Positions 6,338-14,937 of a stretch of DNA of 41,190 nucleotides are shown in pieces. The translations under genes were made by a program, and so were the position numbers. The stretch is taken from positions 1-41,190 of the forward strand of contig NZ_VIDQ01000067.1 of the NCBI RefSeq assembly GCF_009760915.1. The letters run 5' to 3'. Position 1 is the stretch's first letter. Each line of letters begins with the position of its first letter. The DNA comes from Azohydromonas aeria (GTDB lineage Bacteria; Pseudomonadota; Gammaproteobacteria; Burkholderiales; Burkholderiaceae_C). A model generated the notes under the pieces. It ran no database searches. It was not told where the DNA came from and was given only the letters and a program-made list of their open reading frames with translations.

Positions 6338-7207
6338 ATGACTCCTTCTCTCCTGCCCGCCCTGGCTCTCGTCTTCAACGCCTTCGTCTGGGGCGTGTCG
6401 TGGTGGCCGTTCCGGCTGCTGCAGGCGCAAGGGCTGCACCCGCTGTGGGCCACGGCACTGATCTACGTGCTGGCCGTGGCGGTGTTCGCCGTGGGGCGGC
6501 CCGGCGCGCTGGCGGTGCTCGCGCGCACGCCGGCGCTGTGGCTGCTGATGGCGTCTTCAGGCACCACCAACGCCGCCTTCAACTGGGGCGCGGCCACCGG
6601 CGACGTGGTGCGCGTGGTGCTGCTGTTCTACCTGATGCCGCTGTGGTCGCTGCTGCTGGCGCGGCTGCTGCTGCACGAGCGCCTCGATGCCGGCGCCGCG
6701 CTGCGCATGGCGCTGGCCGTGGCCGGCGCGGCCACGGTGCTGTGGCCCGAGGGCGGCGGGCTGCCGCTGCCGCGCGACGGCGCCGAAGGGCTGGGGCTGC
6801 TGGGCGGCTTCACCTTCGCGCTGAGCACGGTGCTGCTCAAGCGCCAGGCGCACCAGAGCCCCGCCGCGCGCGGGCTGGCCATGTTCGTCGGCGGCGCGCT
6901 GGTGGCCGGCACGCTGGCGGCGCTGCTCACCGCCGCGGGCCGGGCGCCGGTGCCCGTGCTGCCGCCGCCGGGCTGGAGCGCCGCGGCGCTGGCCTTCGCG
7001 CTGTGCTTCATCGCCGCCAACCTGGCGCTGCAGTACGGCGCGGCGCGGCTGCCGGCGCACACCACGGCGCTGATCCTGCTCAGCGAGATCGTGTTCGCCT
7101 CGGTCTCGGCCTTCGCCCTGGGCGCGGGGCATTTCACGCCGGGGCTGCTGGCCGGCGGTGCGCTCATCGTCTCGGCCGTGGTGCTGGCCGCGCGCCGCGG
7201 CGATTGA
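6338..7207 (+). CDS. EamA-family (DMT superfamily) transporter
   Basis: The 289-residue protein is highly hydrophobic with about ten membrane helices arranged as two EamA repeats (residues about 8-140 and 150-285). FNAFVWGVSWWPFRLL near the start and the end-of-repeat pattern LLLHERLDAGAALRMALAV are typical of drug/metabolite exporters. The substrate cannot be inferred. It stands alone between lplT and the glutathione peroxidase gene on the same strand. The ATG at 6338 is preceded by a weak ribosome site. A second EamA gene in the window (27036-27995) is only distantly similar. Confidence 0.85.
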   Translation: MTPSLLPALALVFNAFVWGVSWWPFRLLQAQGLHPLWATALIYVLAVAVFAVGRPGALAVLARTPALWLLMASSGTTNAAFNWGAATGDVVRVVLLFYLMPLWSLLLARLLLHERLDAGAALRMALAVAGAATVLWPEGGGLPLPRDGAEGLGLLGGFTFALSTVLLKRQAHQSPAARGLAMFVGGALVAGTLAALLTAAGRAPVPVLPPPGWSAAALAFALCFIAANLALQYGAARLPAHTTALILLSEIVFASVSAFALGAGHFTPGLLAGGALIVSAVVLAARRGD

Positions 7208-7264
7208 CGCGCCGCGGCGGCGCTACGATTTGCCGCTCCCCACGGCAACGAAGAAGAGTCCGCC

Positions 7265-7774
<510 letters not shown>

Positions 7775-7853
7775 GCATAAGACTCATTCCCGGCGCCGGG
7801 GCGGAGCCTGCGGGGGCAGCACCTATCATTTCGGGTTCTTCGGAGTCCGCCCC

Positions 7854-9047
7854 ATGTTCCAGCACCTCGAGCCCTACGCCGGCGATCCCATCCTCGGCCT
7901 CAACGAGCAGTTCCAGACCGACCCACGCCCGCACAAGGTCAACCTGTCCATCGGCATCTACTTCGACGATGCCGGCCGCATCCCGGTGCTGGAGAGCGTG
8001 CGCCGCGCGGAAAGCCAGCTGCTCGAAGCCGGCGCGCCGAAGTCCTACCTGCCCATCGAGGGCGCCGCCGCCTGCCGCGCCGAGGTGCAGAAGCTGCTCT
8101 TCGGCCCCAAGCACGAGGCCGTCGCCAGCGGCCGCGTCGCCACGCTGCAGACCGTGGGCTCCAGCGGCGGCCTCAGGGTCGGCGCCGACTTCCTGAAACG
8201 CTGGTTCCCCGACGTCGCCGTCTGGGTCAGCGACCCGACCTGGGACAACCACCGCGCCATGTTCGAAGGCGCCGGGCTGCCCGTTCACACCTACCCGTAC
8301 TACGACGCCGCCACCGGCGGCCTGCGCTTCGACGCCATGTGCGCCGCGCTGCGCGAGGTGCCGGCCGGCTCCGTCGTGCTGCTGCACGCCTGCTGCCACA
8401 ACCCCACCGGCGTGGACCTGACACGCGAACAGTGGCTGGAGCTGATCCCGATCCTGAAAGAGCGGCAACTGCTGCCCTACCTGGACCTGGCCTACCAGGG
8501 CTACGGCGACGGCATCGAGGAGGACGCCTTCGCCATCCGCGCGCTGGCCGACGCGGGGCTGCGCTTCTTCGTCGCCAACTCCTTCTCCAAGAGCATGAGC
8601 CTCTACGGCGAGCGCGCCGGCGCGCTGAGCGTGGTCTGCGCCGACGCCGCCGAGGCCGAGCTGGTGCTCGGCCAGCTCAAGGCCACCGTGCGCCGCAACT
8701 ACTCCAGCCCGCCCATCCACGCCGGCTTGGTGGTGGCGCGGGTGCTGGGCGACACGCAGCTTCGCGCGCAGTGGGAGGGCGAGGTGGCGGCCATGCGCGA
8801 GCGCATCGCCGCCATGCGCCGCAGCCTGCACGGCGTGCTCACCGCCCAGCTGCCGGGCCGCAACTTCGACTACTTCCTGACCCAGCGCGGCATGTTCAGC
8901 TACACCGGCCTCTCCGCCGGGCAGGTGGACCGGCTGCGCGAGGAGCACGCCGTCTACCTGGTGCGCTCCGGGCGCATGTGCGTGGCGGGCCTCAACACCG
9001 GCAACGTGCAGGCCGTGGCCGACGCGATGGCGGCAGTGCTGGCCTGA
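7854..9047 (+). CDS. Aromatic amino acid / aspartate aminotransferase (fold type I)
   Basis: The 397-residue PLP enzyme is of normal length for the AspC/TyrB group. It begins in the typical way (MFQHLEPYAGDPILGLNEQF), contains HNPTGVDLT for the cofactor-binding Asn, DLAYQGYGDG for the Asp and Tyr that hold the pyridine ring, and the Schiff-base lysine in NSFSKSMSLYGER at about residue 246. The C-terminal arginine of GRMCVAGLN binds the substrate carboxylate. It transfers the amino group between aromatic or dicarboxylic amino acids and 2-oxoglutarate. I favour a TyrB-like role, but AspC and TyrB are hard to separate by eye. A GGAG ribosome site precedes the ATG. The LysR gene on the opposite strand ends seven bases after it. 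Confidence 0.9.
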   Translation: MFQHLEPYAGDPILGLNEQFQTDPRPHKVNLSIGIYFDDAGRIPVLESVRRAESQLLEAGAPKSYLPIEGAAACRAEVQKLLFGPKHEAVASGRVATLQTVGSSGGLRVGADFLKRWFPDVAVWVSDPTWDNHRAMFEGAGLPVHTYPYYDAATGGLRFDAMCAALREVPAGSVVLLHACCHNPTGVDLTREQWLELIPILKERQLLPYLDLAYQGYGDGIEEDAFAIRALADAGLRFFVANSFSKSMSLYGERAGALSVVCADAAEAELVLGQLKATVRRNYSSPPIHAGLVVARVLGDTQLRAQWEGEVAAMRERIAAMRRSLHGVLTAQLPGRNFDYFLTQRGMFSYTGLSAGQVDRLREEHAVYLVRSGRMCVAGLNTGNVQAVADAMAAVLA

Positions 9048-9053
9048 GCCCCG

Positions 9054-9989
9054 TCAGGCGGTGGCCGGCGCCACCGCCTCCAGCAGCCGCTGGCGCAGCC
9101 AGCGCAGCGCCGGGTTGGCGTCCTGGCGCACGTGCCACAGCATCTCCACCTGCACGCTGGCCAGGTTCAGCGGGATGGGCTGCACCGCCAGCTCGTCGTG
9201 GTAGCCGGTGGCGGGCAGGAAGTGGCGCGGCAGCACCGTCAGCAGGTCCGAGCGCGTGACCACCAGCCCGGCGGTGAAGAACTGGTTCACCGTCAGCACG
9301 ATGCGGCGCTGGCGCCCCACTGCCTGCAGCGCCTCGTCCACCAGGCCGTGCGGACGGCCCGAGAAGCTCACGAGCAGGTGGTGCGCCTCGCAGAAGGCGT
9401 CGAGCGTGAGCGGCCCCTGCGCCAGCGGATGCCCGCGGCGCATCACGCACACGTACTCGGTCTCGTACAGCCGCGCGTGGCGCAGCGTGGCCTCGGGGCC
9501 CTGCGCCTGCAGCGCCGGGATCACCCACGGGAAGTGCCCGATGGCGATGTCCACCTCCGCGCGCTCGACCAGCGGGCGCGGGTCGCGGGTGGTCAGCGGC
9601 ACGAAGCGCAGGTTGGCCAGCGCGCGCTCGCGCTCGATCGTCTCCACCAGCGCCGGCGCCAGCAGTGCCGCCGTGGCGTCGGCCAGCGCGACGCGAAAGC
9701 TCACCGCGTCGGTGGCCGGGTCGAAGCTGTCCGGCGCCAGCGCCTGGCGCAGCGCGGCCAGCGCCGCGCGCACCTGCGGCCACAGCGCCTGCGCGTGCGC
9801 CGTGGGCACCATGCCGCGCGCGCCGCGCGTGAACAGCTCCTCGCCCACGGCGTCGTGCAGCCGCTTCAGCGCGTGGCTCAGCGCCGGCTGCGTCATCGAC
9901 AGCACGGCCGCGGCGCGCGTGAGGCTGCCCTCGGCCATCACCGCGTCAAAGACGCGCAGCAGGTTCAGGTCCAGCGTTCGAAAGTTCAT
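9054..9989 (-). CDS. LysR-family transcriptional regulator
   Basis: The 311-residue protein has the N-terminal winged helix-turn-helix of LysR proteins at about residues 4-63 (LNLLRVFDAVMAEGSLTRAA then SMTQPALSHALKRL), followed by a periplasmic-binding-protein-like effector domain. The opening DLNLLRVFDAV resembles the NodD/LeuO/PcpR branch. It is divergent from the 80-residue gene at 10116, and a perfect 6-7-6 palindrome (10048-10066) lies between the two starts. The likely target is therefore that small gene and its own promoter. Its effector is unknown. The gene ends seven bases from the aminotransferase on the other strand, which is probably coincidental. Confidence 0.9.
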   Translation of the reverse strand: MNFRTLDLNLLRVFDAVMAEGSLTRAAAVLSMTQPALSHALKRLHDAVGEELFTRGARGMVPTAHAQALWPQVRAALAALRQALAPDSFDPATDAVSFRVALADATAALLAPALVETIERERALANLRFVPLTTRDPRPLVERAEVDIAIGHFPWVIPALQAQGPEATLRHARLYETEYVCVMRRGHPLAQGPLTLDAFCEAHHLLVSFSGRPHGLVDEALQAVGRQRRIVLTVNQFFTAGLVVTRSDLLTVLPRHFLPATGYHDELAVQPIPLNLASVQVEMLWHVRQDANPALRWLRQRLLEAVAPATA

Positions 9990-10047
9990 GGTCCACAGTG
10001 TTATGCGCGTCGTTTATACCGCTGTTGCCCACTCTTCAATTGTGTAA

Positions 10048-10066
10048 ATTAGGTGGAAACCCTAAT
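10048..10066. promoter_or_regulatory. Candidate LysR operator between divergent genes
   Basis: ATTAGG-N7-CCTAAT is a perfect inverted repeat in an otherwise AT-richer intergenic stretch, 59 bases from the regulator start and 50 from the small gene start. Position and symmetry fit a binding site for the LysR protein at 9054-9989. The classic T-N11-A spacing is not met exactly, so the assignment is tentative. Confidence 0.45.
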
Positions 10067-10115
10067 CTTCAGTCCGTCGAGAGATTCGATGTTTGTCTGA
10101 AACGAAGGAACCACC

Positions 10116-10358
10116 ATGACTGCCATCACTGCTTCCGCTTTCAGCCGCGTGGCGCCGCGGGGCGCCGTGGTCGCGGCCGAGGTCTTCACCCGTGTCCTGA
10201 ACGGCCTGCGCGTGATGTTCGCGCCGGCGCCGCGCAGCTTTGCCCAGGAAGTCGCCGAGGTGCGCGCCCTGGCCCATGCCCTGCGCAACGAAGACCCGCG
10301 CCTGTCCACCGAGCTGATGTGCGCCGCCGACCGCTACGAGCGGCACTACGTCGGCTGA
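10116..10358 (+). CDS. Conserved-looking small protein, unknown function
   Basis: The 80-residue product has a good ribosome site (GAAGGA ten bases before the ATG at 10116) and strong GC3 coding bias. It is probably mostly helical: residues 18-36 (AAEVFTRVLNGLRVMFAP) form an amphipathic helix, and EVAEVRALAHALRNEDPRLS with CAADRYERHYVG closes the protein. There is no signal peptide or clear membrane segment, and I know no named family. It is divergently transcribed from a LysR regulator with a palindrome between them, suggesting control by that regulator. Two strong hairpins follow the stop. Confidence 0.7.
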   Translation: MTAITASAFSRVAPRGAVVAAEVFTRVLNGLRVMFAPAPRSFAQEVAEVRALAHALRNEDPRLSTELMCAADRYERHYVG

Positions 10359-10372
10359 TCGAGCCGATGCTG

Positions 10373-10428
10373 GGCGGCCCGTGAGGGCCGCCGCACACCA
10401 TGAAGAATTCGGGCCCGTCAGGGCCCGA
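10373..10428 (+). terminator. Two tandem terminator-like hairpins
   Basis: GGCGGCCC-GTGA-GGGCCGCC (10373-10392) and TCGGGCCC-GTCA-GGGCCCGA (10409-10428) are each perfect 8-bp stems with tetraloops, 16 bases apart. The second is followed by TGCCTTTCT, a weak T tract. They probably end transcription of the 80-residue gene. Confidence 0.6.
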
Positions 10429-10480
10429 TGCCTTTCTGGGGTCACCTGGGTGCGTTGTCGTAGCCAGTTCGTGATGCAAC

Positions 10481-10650
10481 CCGTTCGTCCTGAGGTATCG
10501 AAGGACGAATCCGACAGGCTGGGACGCAGCCCGGAAAAGGCTGGATCAGTGACCCGTTCGCACTGAGGTATCGAAGTGCGAAGCCGGCAGGCTGCAATGG
10601 CGGCATCGCGGCGTGGGCCGTTCATCCTTCGATACCTCAGGACGAACGGA
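10481..10650. repeat. GAGGTATCGAAGG-type repeat, three arms
   Basis: Arms lie at about 10482-10505 and 10555-10578 in forward orientation and 10625-10649 in inverted orientation. The middle arm carries compensatory changes in its own flanks (CGCACTGAG...CGAAGTGCG). Same family as at 6211 and 29135. It fills the gap between the hairpins and the GST gene and may supply the 3' end of the GST transcript. Confidence 0.85.
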
Positions 10651-10656
10651 CCTCGT

Positions 10657-11337
10657 TCACACCAGCGGCGCCTCGATCCCCTCCGCCGCGAACAGCCGCT
10701 GCACCGCCGGGCGCGCCAGCAGCCGCTGCAGGTACGGGCCCAGGTGCGGCAGGTCGCGCGCCGGGCGGTCGAAGTGGCGGGTCCAGCGGCACAGCATCAG
10801 CGCGTAGGCGTCGGCCGCGCCGTAGTCGGGGCCCAGCAGCCAGTCGCCGCCGCCTTGCGCCACCTGGGCCACCTGCGCGTCGAGCTGCTGCAGCATGCGG
10901 TGGATCTGCGCCTCGGCCTGGGCGCGCACCTGCGCCGCGGCCACGGCGTCGCCGCTGTCCACCATGCGCTCCGGGTAGAACCAGTGCATGAGCATGGCCT
11001 GCAGCGTGTTGCTCAGCCACAGCATCCACTGATACAGCCGCGCCCGCTCGGCCGTGCCCACCGGCGGCGCCAGCCGCGCCTGCGGAAACCGGTCGGCCAG
11101 GTGCAGGCAGATGGCCGCCGACTCGTACAGCACCAGGCCGTCGTCCACCAGCACCGGGATGCGCCCGTTCGGGTTGAGCTTGAGGTAGGCCGGCGACTGG
11201 TGCTCGCCGCGGTCGCGGTCCACGAACTTCAGTTCGAAGGGCACGCCGATGTCCAGCAGCAGCAGGTGCGGCGCCATGCTGGCGTTGCCGGGGTGGTAGT
11301 AGAGCTGGATCGAGGGCGGTGTCGGAGAGGGCTGCAT
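10657..11337 (-). CDS. Glutathione S-transferase family protein
   Basis: The 226-residue product has the two GST domains: a thioredoxin-like N-terminal part at about residues 10-88 and an all-helical C-terminal part at 95-215. LYYHPGNASMAPHLLL is the first strand and helix, and NPNGRIPVLVDDGLVLYESA contains the cis-proline and the Glu-Ser pair that hold the gamma-glutamyl group. These residues support binding of glutathione; the substrate is unknown. It probably acts in the cytoplasm. It lies on the opposite strand to the M16 peptidase genes, with their promoters in the 166 bases between the two starts. The closing IEAPLV is only a few bases from the palindromic repeat. Confidence 0.88.
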   Translation of the reverse strand: MQPSPTPPSIQLYYHPGNASMAPHLLLLDIGVPFELKFVDRDRGEHQSPAYLKLNPNGRIPVLVDDGLVLYESAAICLHLADRFPQARLAPPVGTAERARLYQWMLWLSNTLQAMLMHWFYPERMVDSGDAVAAAQVRAQAEAQIHRMLQQLDAQVAQVAQGGGDWLLGPDYGAADAYALMLCRWTRHFDRPARDLPHLGPYLQRLLARPAVQRLFAAEGIEAPLV

Positions 11338-11503
11338 CGCGCGGTCAAGTCACTGCAAAAGGGAGTGAAGGATGCACCGGCCGCGGCGACGTGGCCGGGC
11401 CGGCGCGGCGCGCGCGCGGGCATCGGGCAGGGGCGGGGCAGCGCGCGCGGGTGCCGGGCTAGGATGGCCGTGCACAAGTTCACACCGAGAAGGAGAGCCG
11501 CCG

Positions 11504-12859
11504 ATGCCTGGACGCCGCGATTGTCTGGCCGCCCTGGGAGCGCTGGGGGCCCTGGCCGCGCTGCCGGCCTGGGCCGCCGCGCCGCCGCCGCCCATCCGCG
11601 TGCCGCCGCTGCAGATGCGCGAGCGGCGCCTGGCCAACGGGCTGCAGGTGCTGACGCTGCCCGACCGCAGCACCGCCACCGTCAGCGTGCAGGTCTGGTA
11701 CCGCGTCGGCGGCAAGGACGACCCGCCCGGGCGCTCCGGCTTCGCGCACCTGTTCGAGCACATGATGTTCAAGGGCTCGCGCCACATGGGCGCGGCCACC
11801 TTCGACCGCCTCACCGAGGACGTCGGCGGCAGCAACAACGCCTTCACCGCCGAGGACGTCACGGCCTACTTCAGCACCGTGCCGTCGAACCACCTGGAGC
11901 GCATCCTGTGGGCCGAGGCCGAGCGCATGGGCTCGCTGGTCATTGACCAGGCCAACTTCGACAGCGAGCGCGCCGTGGTGCAGGAGGAGTACCGCCAGCG
12001 CGTGCTCGCCGGCCCCTACGGGCGCCTGTTCAACGCGCTGCCGCAGCACGGCTACATCGCGCACCCGTACAAGCGCCCGGTCATCGGCAGCATCGAGGAC
12101 CTCAATGCCGCCACGCTGGAGGACGTGCGCGCCTTCCACGCCACCTTCTACCGCCCGGACAACGCCACGCTCATCGTCTCGGGCGACTTCGACCAGGGCC
12201 AGCTCGACCCCTGGGTGGACCGCTACTTCACCCGCATCGCCCGGCCCGGCACGCCCATTCCGCGCGTGACGGTGCAGGAGCCGCGCCGCACCGAGAGCAG
12301 CCGCGTGCAGGTGTTCGGCCCGAACGTGCCGCTGCCGGCGGTGGCGCTGATCTGGCAGGGCCCGCGCGCCGACCACCGCGACACCGCCGCGCTGCACGTG
12401 GCCTCGTCACTGCTCTCCGGGGGCGAGTCCTCGCGCCTGAACGAGTCGCTGGTGTACCGCGAGCAGTCGGCGCAGGCCGCCGGCTTCAACACCGACTTCA
12501 ACGCCGACGCCGGGCTGCTCATGGCCTACGCCATCGCCGCGGGCGGGCGCGAGCCGGCGCAGCTGGAGCAGGCGCTGCTGCGCGAGATCGAGCGGCTGGC
12601 CAACAAGCCCATCCCGGACGCCGAGCTGGAGAAGGTGCGCACCCAGGTGGTCACCGGCGAGCTGGCCGGGCGCCAGACGCCGCACGGCCGCGCCCAGAGC
12701 GTGGGCTGGTCCGTGATCCTGCGCAACGACCCGCGCGCCGCCGACCGCGAGCTCGCCGAGCTGCAGGCCGTGCGCGCCGCCGACGTGCAGCGCGTGCTCA
12801 AGAGCTACGTCCTTGGGCGTCCGCGCGTGACGCTCGACTACACGGAGAAGAAGGCGTGA
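11504..12859 (+). CDS. M16-family zinc metallopeptidase, catalytic subunit
   Basis: The 451-residue product has an N-terminal signal-like segment (about residues 8-26, ending PAWAAA) and then two M16 domains. The inverted zinc motif HxxEH is intact as HLFEH at 82-86, with the third zinc ligand Glu about residue 162 in ERAVVQEEYRQR, so it should be active, probably in the periplasm. The open frame reaches back to 11372, but AAGGAGAG seven bases before the ATG at 11504 and the signal segment fix the start. It overlaps the next gene by four bases (GTGA), so the two are translationally coupled. The arrangement of one active and one inactive M16 protein is common in proteobacteria, where they are thought to form a heterodimer. 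Substrates are not known from sequence. Confidence 0.9.
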   Translation: MPGRRDCLAALGALGALAALPAWAAAPPPPIRVPPLQMRERRLANGLQVLTLPDRSTATVSVQVWYRVGGKDDPPGRSGFAHLFEHMMFKGSRHMGAATFDRLTEDVGGSNNAFTAEDVTAYFSTVPSNHLERILWAEAERMGSLVIDQANFDSERAVVQEEYRQRVLAGPYGRLFNALPQHGYIAHPYKRPVIGSIEDLNAATLEDVRAFHATFYRPDNATLIVSGDFDQGQLDPWVDRYFTRIARPGTPIPRVTVQEPRRTESSRVQVFGPNVPLPAVALIWQGPRADHRDTAALHVASSLLSGGESSRLNESLVYREQSAQAAGFNTDFNADAGLLMAYAIAAGGREPAQLEQALLREIERLANKPIPDAELEKVRTQVVTGELAGRQTPHGRAQSVGWSVILRNDPRAADRELAELQAVRAADVQRVLKSYVLGRPRVTLDYTEKKA

Positions 12860-14439
12860 CCGTGCTGAACCCGAAAGCCCCCCGACTCCTGGTCACTGCC
12901 GCCGCCGCGCTGCTGGCGCTCGCCGGCGCCGCGCGCGCCGCCACGCCCGGCGTGGACGGCCCGCCCGAACCCCAGCCGCCGCGCCCGGTGGTGCTGCCGC
13001 CGATGCCCGAGGAGCGGCTGCCCAACGGGCTGCGCGTGATCGTGGCGCCGCGCACGGGCATCCCGCTGGTCAGCGCGCGGCTGCTGGTGCGCGCCGGCCC
13101 CGAGACCGACCCGCCCGGCTTGGCTGGCCTGTCCAGCATGGCCGCCACGCTGCTGTCCAAGGGCGCCACGCGCGGCGGCCGCGCGGTGGACGCCACGCTG
13201 CTGGCCCAGCAGGCCGAGGCGCTGGGCGGCTCGCTGGACACCGGCAGCAGCTGGCGCGCCACCACGGTGGCCATGACCGTGACCACGCCGAAGCTCGACG
13301 CTGCGCTGGCGCTGATCGCCGACGTGGCGCGGCGCCCGACCCTGGCCGCCGACGAGCTGGAGCGCGCGCGCACGCAGTCGCTGGACTCGCTGCGCGTGGC
13401 GCTCTCCAGCCCCGGCACCGTGGCCGGCATCGCCGCGCGCCGCGCCTGGTGGGGCGAGTCGCCCTACGGCGTCGCGGTCACGCCGGCGTCGCTGCAGAAG
13501 ATCTCTGTGGCCGACGTCAAGGCGTTCCATGCGCGCACCTTCCGGCCCGACCAGGCCGCGCTGGTGCTGGCCGGCGACGTGGACCTGGCCACGGCGCTGC
13601 GCCTGGCGCGGCGCCACTTCGGCGACTGGCGCGCCCCGGACACGCCCGTGCCGCCGCTGGTTGCCGCCGAGCCCGCGCCCGCGCCCCAGCCCACGGTGCT
13701 GGTGGACATGCCCGGCGCCGGCCAGAGCAGCGTGATGGTGGTGGGCCCCTTCGTCGCGCTGGACAAGGAGGACCGCATTACCCGCCGCATCGGCCAGAGC
13801 GCCAACGTGCTGCTGGGCGGCGGCTACTCGGCGCGGCTGAACCAGGAGGTGCGCATCAAGCGCGGCCTGAGCTACGGCGCGCACAGCGAGGCCGAGGCGC
13901 ACCCCGGCGGCGGCATGTGGAGCGCCAGCGCGCAGACGCAGAACAGCACCGCGCCGCAGGTGCTGCAGGTCATGCGCGACGAGATGGAGCGGCTGCGCCG
14001 CGAGGCGCCGGCGGCCGCGGAGCTGGAGGCGCGCAAGTCCACCCTCATCGGCGGCTTCTCGCGCCGGCTGGAGACCGTGGGCGGGCTGGCCGCGACGGTG
14101 TCGGCGCAGGTGTCGCAGGACCGGCCGCTGGCCGAGCTGCGCGGCTTCGTCGAGGAGATCAACGCCGTCACGCCGGCGCAGGTGCAGGCCTTCGCGCAGA
14201 AGTACTGGACCCCCGGCGCGCTGCGCGGCGTGATCGCCGGCGACCTCAAGCTCGCGGGCGACCTGCAGCCGCTGGGCGCGGCGCAGCGCCTGACGGTGCC
14301 GCAGCTCGCCGGCACGCCGGCGGTGCCGCCGGCCTCGCCGGTGGCGGCCCCGGCTTCCGAGCCGGCGTCCTCGCCCGTGCCTTCCGCCACCGAGCCCTCG
14401 CCGGCGACGCCGGCCACCACCGAGCCGCCGCCGCGCTGA
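12856..14439 (+). CDS. M16-family peptidase-like protein, non-catalytic subunit
   Basis: The 527-residue partner of the preceding peptidase starts at GTG 12856, overlapping its stop. A signal peptide is likely (LLVTAAAALLALAGAARA, residues about 11-28). The M16 fold is evident (ERLPNGLRVIVAPRTGIPLV), but the place of the zinc motif reads GLAGLSSMAATLL with no His-x-x-Glu-His, so it cannot bind zinc in the usual way. It keeps the RIKRGLSYGAHSE segment whose Arg and Tyr contact substrate in the inactive subunits of related heterodimers. The last 60 or so residues are rich in Pro, Ala, Ser and Glu and are probably disordered, an addition beyond the normal domain. I infer it forms a complex with the product of 11504-12859. 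Confidence 0.9.
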   Translation: MTVLNPKAPRLLVTAAAALLALAGAARAATPGVDGPPEPQPPRPVVLPPMPEERLPNGLRVIVAPRTGIPLVSARLLVRAGPETDPPGLAGLSSMAATLLSKGATRGGRAVDATLLAQQAEALGGSLDTGSSWRATTVAMTVTTPKLDAALALIADVARRPTLAADELERARTQSLDSLRVALSSPGTVAGIAARRAWWGESPYGVAVTPASLQKISVADVKAFHARTFRPDQAALVLAGDVDLATALRLARRHFGDWRAPDTPVPPLVAAEPAPAPQPTVLVDMPGAGQSSVMVVGPFVALDKEDRITRRIGQSANVLLGGGYSARLNQEVRIKRGLSYGAHSEAEAHPGGGMWSASAQTQNSTAPQVLQVMRDEMERLRREAPAAAELEARKSTLIGGFSRRLETVGGLAATVSAQVSQDRPLAELRGFVEEINAVTPAQVQAFAQKYWTPGALRGVIAGDLKLAGDLQPLGAAQRLTVPQLAGTPAVPPASPVAAPASEPASSPVPSATEPSPATPATTEPPPR

Positions 14440-14518
14440 CGCGGCGCACGCCGACCCGCTCACCCGTTCACACCGCGACCCGACCGTTCCTTCGCTGGAC
14501 AGACAGGAGAAAACGCCG

Positions 14519-14833
14519 ATGAAGCCCATAGCCGTCATCACCACCGTCGCCACCGCCGACGACGCCCGGCGCCTGGCGCGCGCGCTGGTGGAGCGCCACC
14601 TGGTGGCCTGCGCGCAGATCTCGCCGATCGAGAGCGTGTACATGTGGGAAGGGAAGATGCAGCAGGAGGGCGAATACCGCCTGATGCTGAAGACCGTGGC
14701 CTCGCGCTACGCCGCGGTGGAGGAGGCCATCCGCGAGCTGCACCCCTACACGCTGCCCGCCATCTACGCGCTGGCGCTGGAGCGGGTGCACGGGCCCTAC
14801 GCGGACTGGGTGGGGGAGTACAGCGGGGGGTGA
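14519..14833 (+). CDS. cutA: Divalent-cation tolerance protein CutA
   Basis: The 104-residue product matches CutA1 throughout: ITTVATADDARRLARALVER at the start, LVACAQISPIESVYMWEGK in the centre, and HPYTLPAIYAL near the end. CutA forms very stable trimers with a ferredoxin-like fold; mutants in Escherichia coli are copper-sensitive, but the molecular role is uncertain. AGGAGA precedes the ATG by 8 bases. It lies 79 bases after the M16 pair on the same strand, so co-transcription is possible. A strong hairpin follows at 14859-14888. Confidence 0.94.
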   Translation: MKPIAVITTVATADDARRLARALVERHLVACAQISPIESVYMWEGKMQQEGEYRLMLKTVASRYAAVEEAIRELHPYTLPAIYALALERVHGPYADWVGEYSGG

Positions 14834-14858
14834 GGGGCGGCGGCCCGACGGCCGCCAT

Positions 14859-14888
14859 GCGGGCCGGCGGTCAGCGCCGCCGGCCCGC
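14859..14888 (+). terminator. Strong hairpin after cutA
   Basis: GCGGGCCGGCGG-TCAGCG-CCGCCGGCCCGC is a perfect 12-bp stem with a six-base loop. There is no T tract, so it may act as a transcript-stabilising hairpin or as part of a terminator for converging transcripts from cutA and the gene at 14938. Confidence 0.55.
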
Positions 14889-14937
14889 AATGAATGCCCA
14901 GCGATGCGATGTGTCAGGCAGGCGTGCCGCTGCCTGA

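Noticed and set aside
11372..11503. N-terminal extension of the first M16 peptidase
   Set aside because: Arg/Gly-rich and without a ribosome site; the ATG at 11504 has a good site and is followed by a signal peptide.
12838..14643. 601-codon minus-strand frame antisense to the second M16 gene and cutA
   Set aside because: It is a GC-rich shadow with low-complexity Arg/Gly/Ala runs; both sense genes have clear family motifs.
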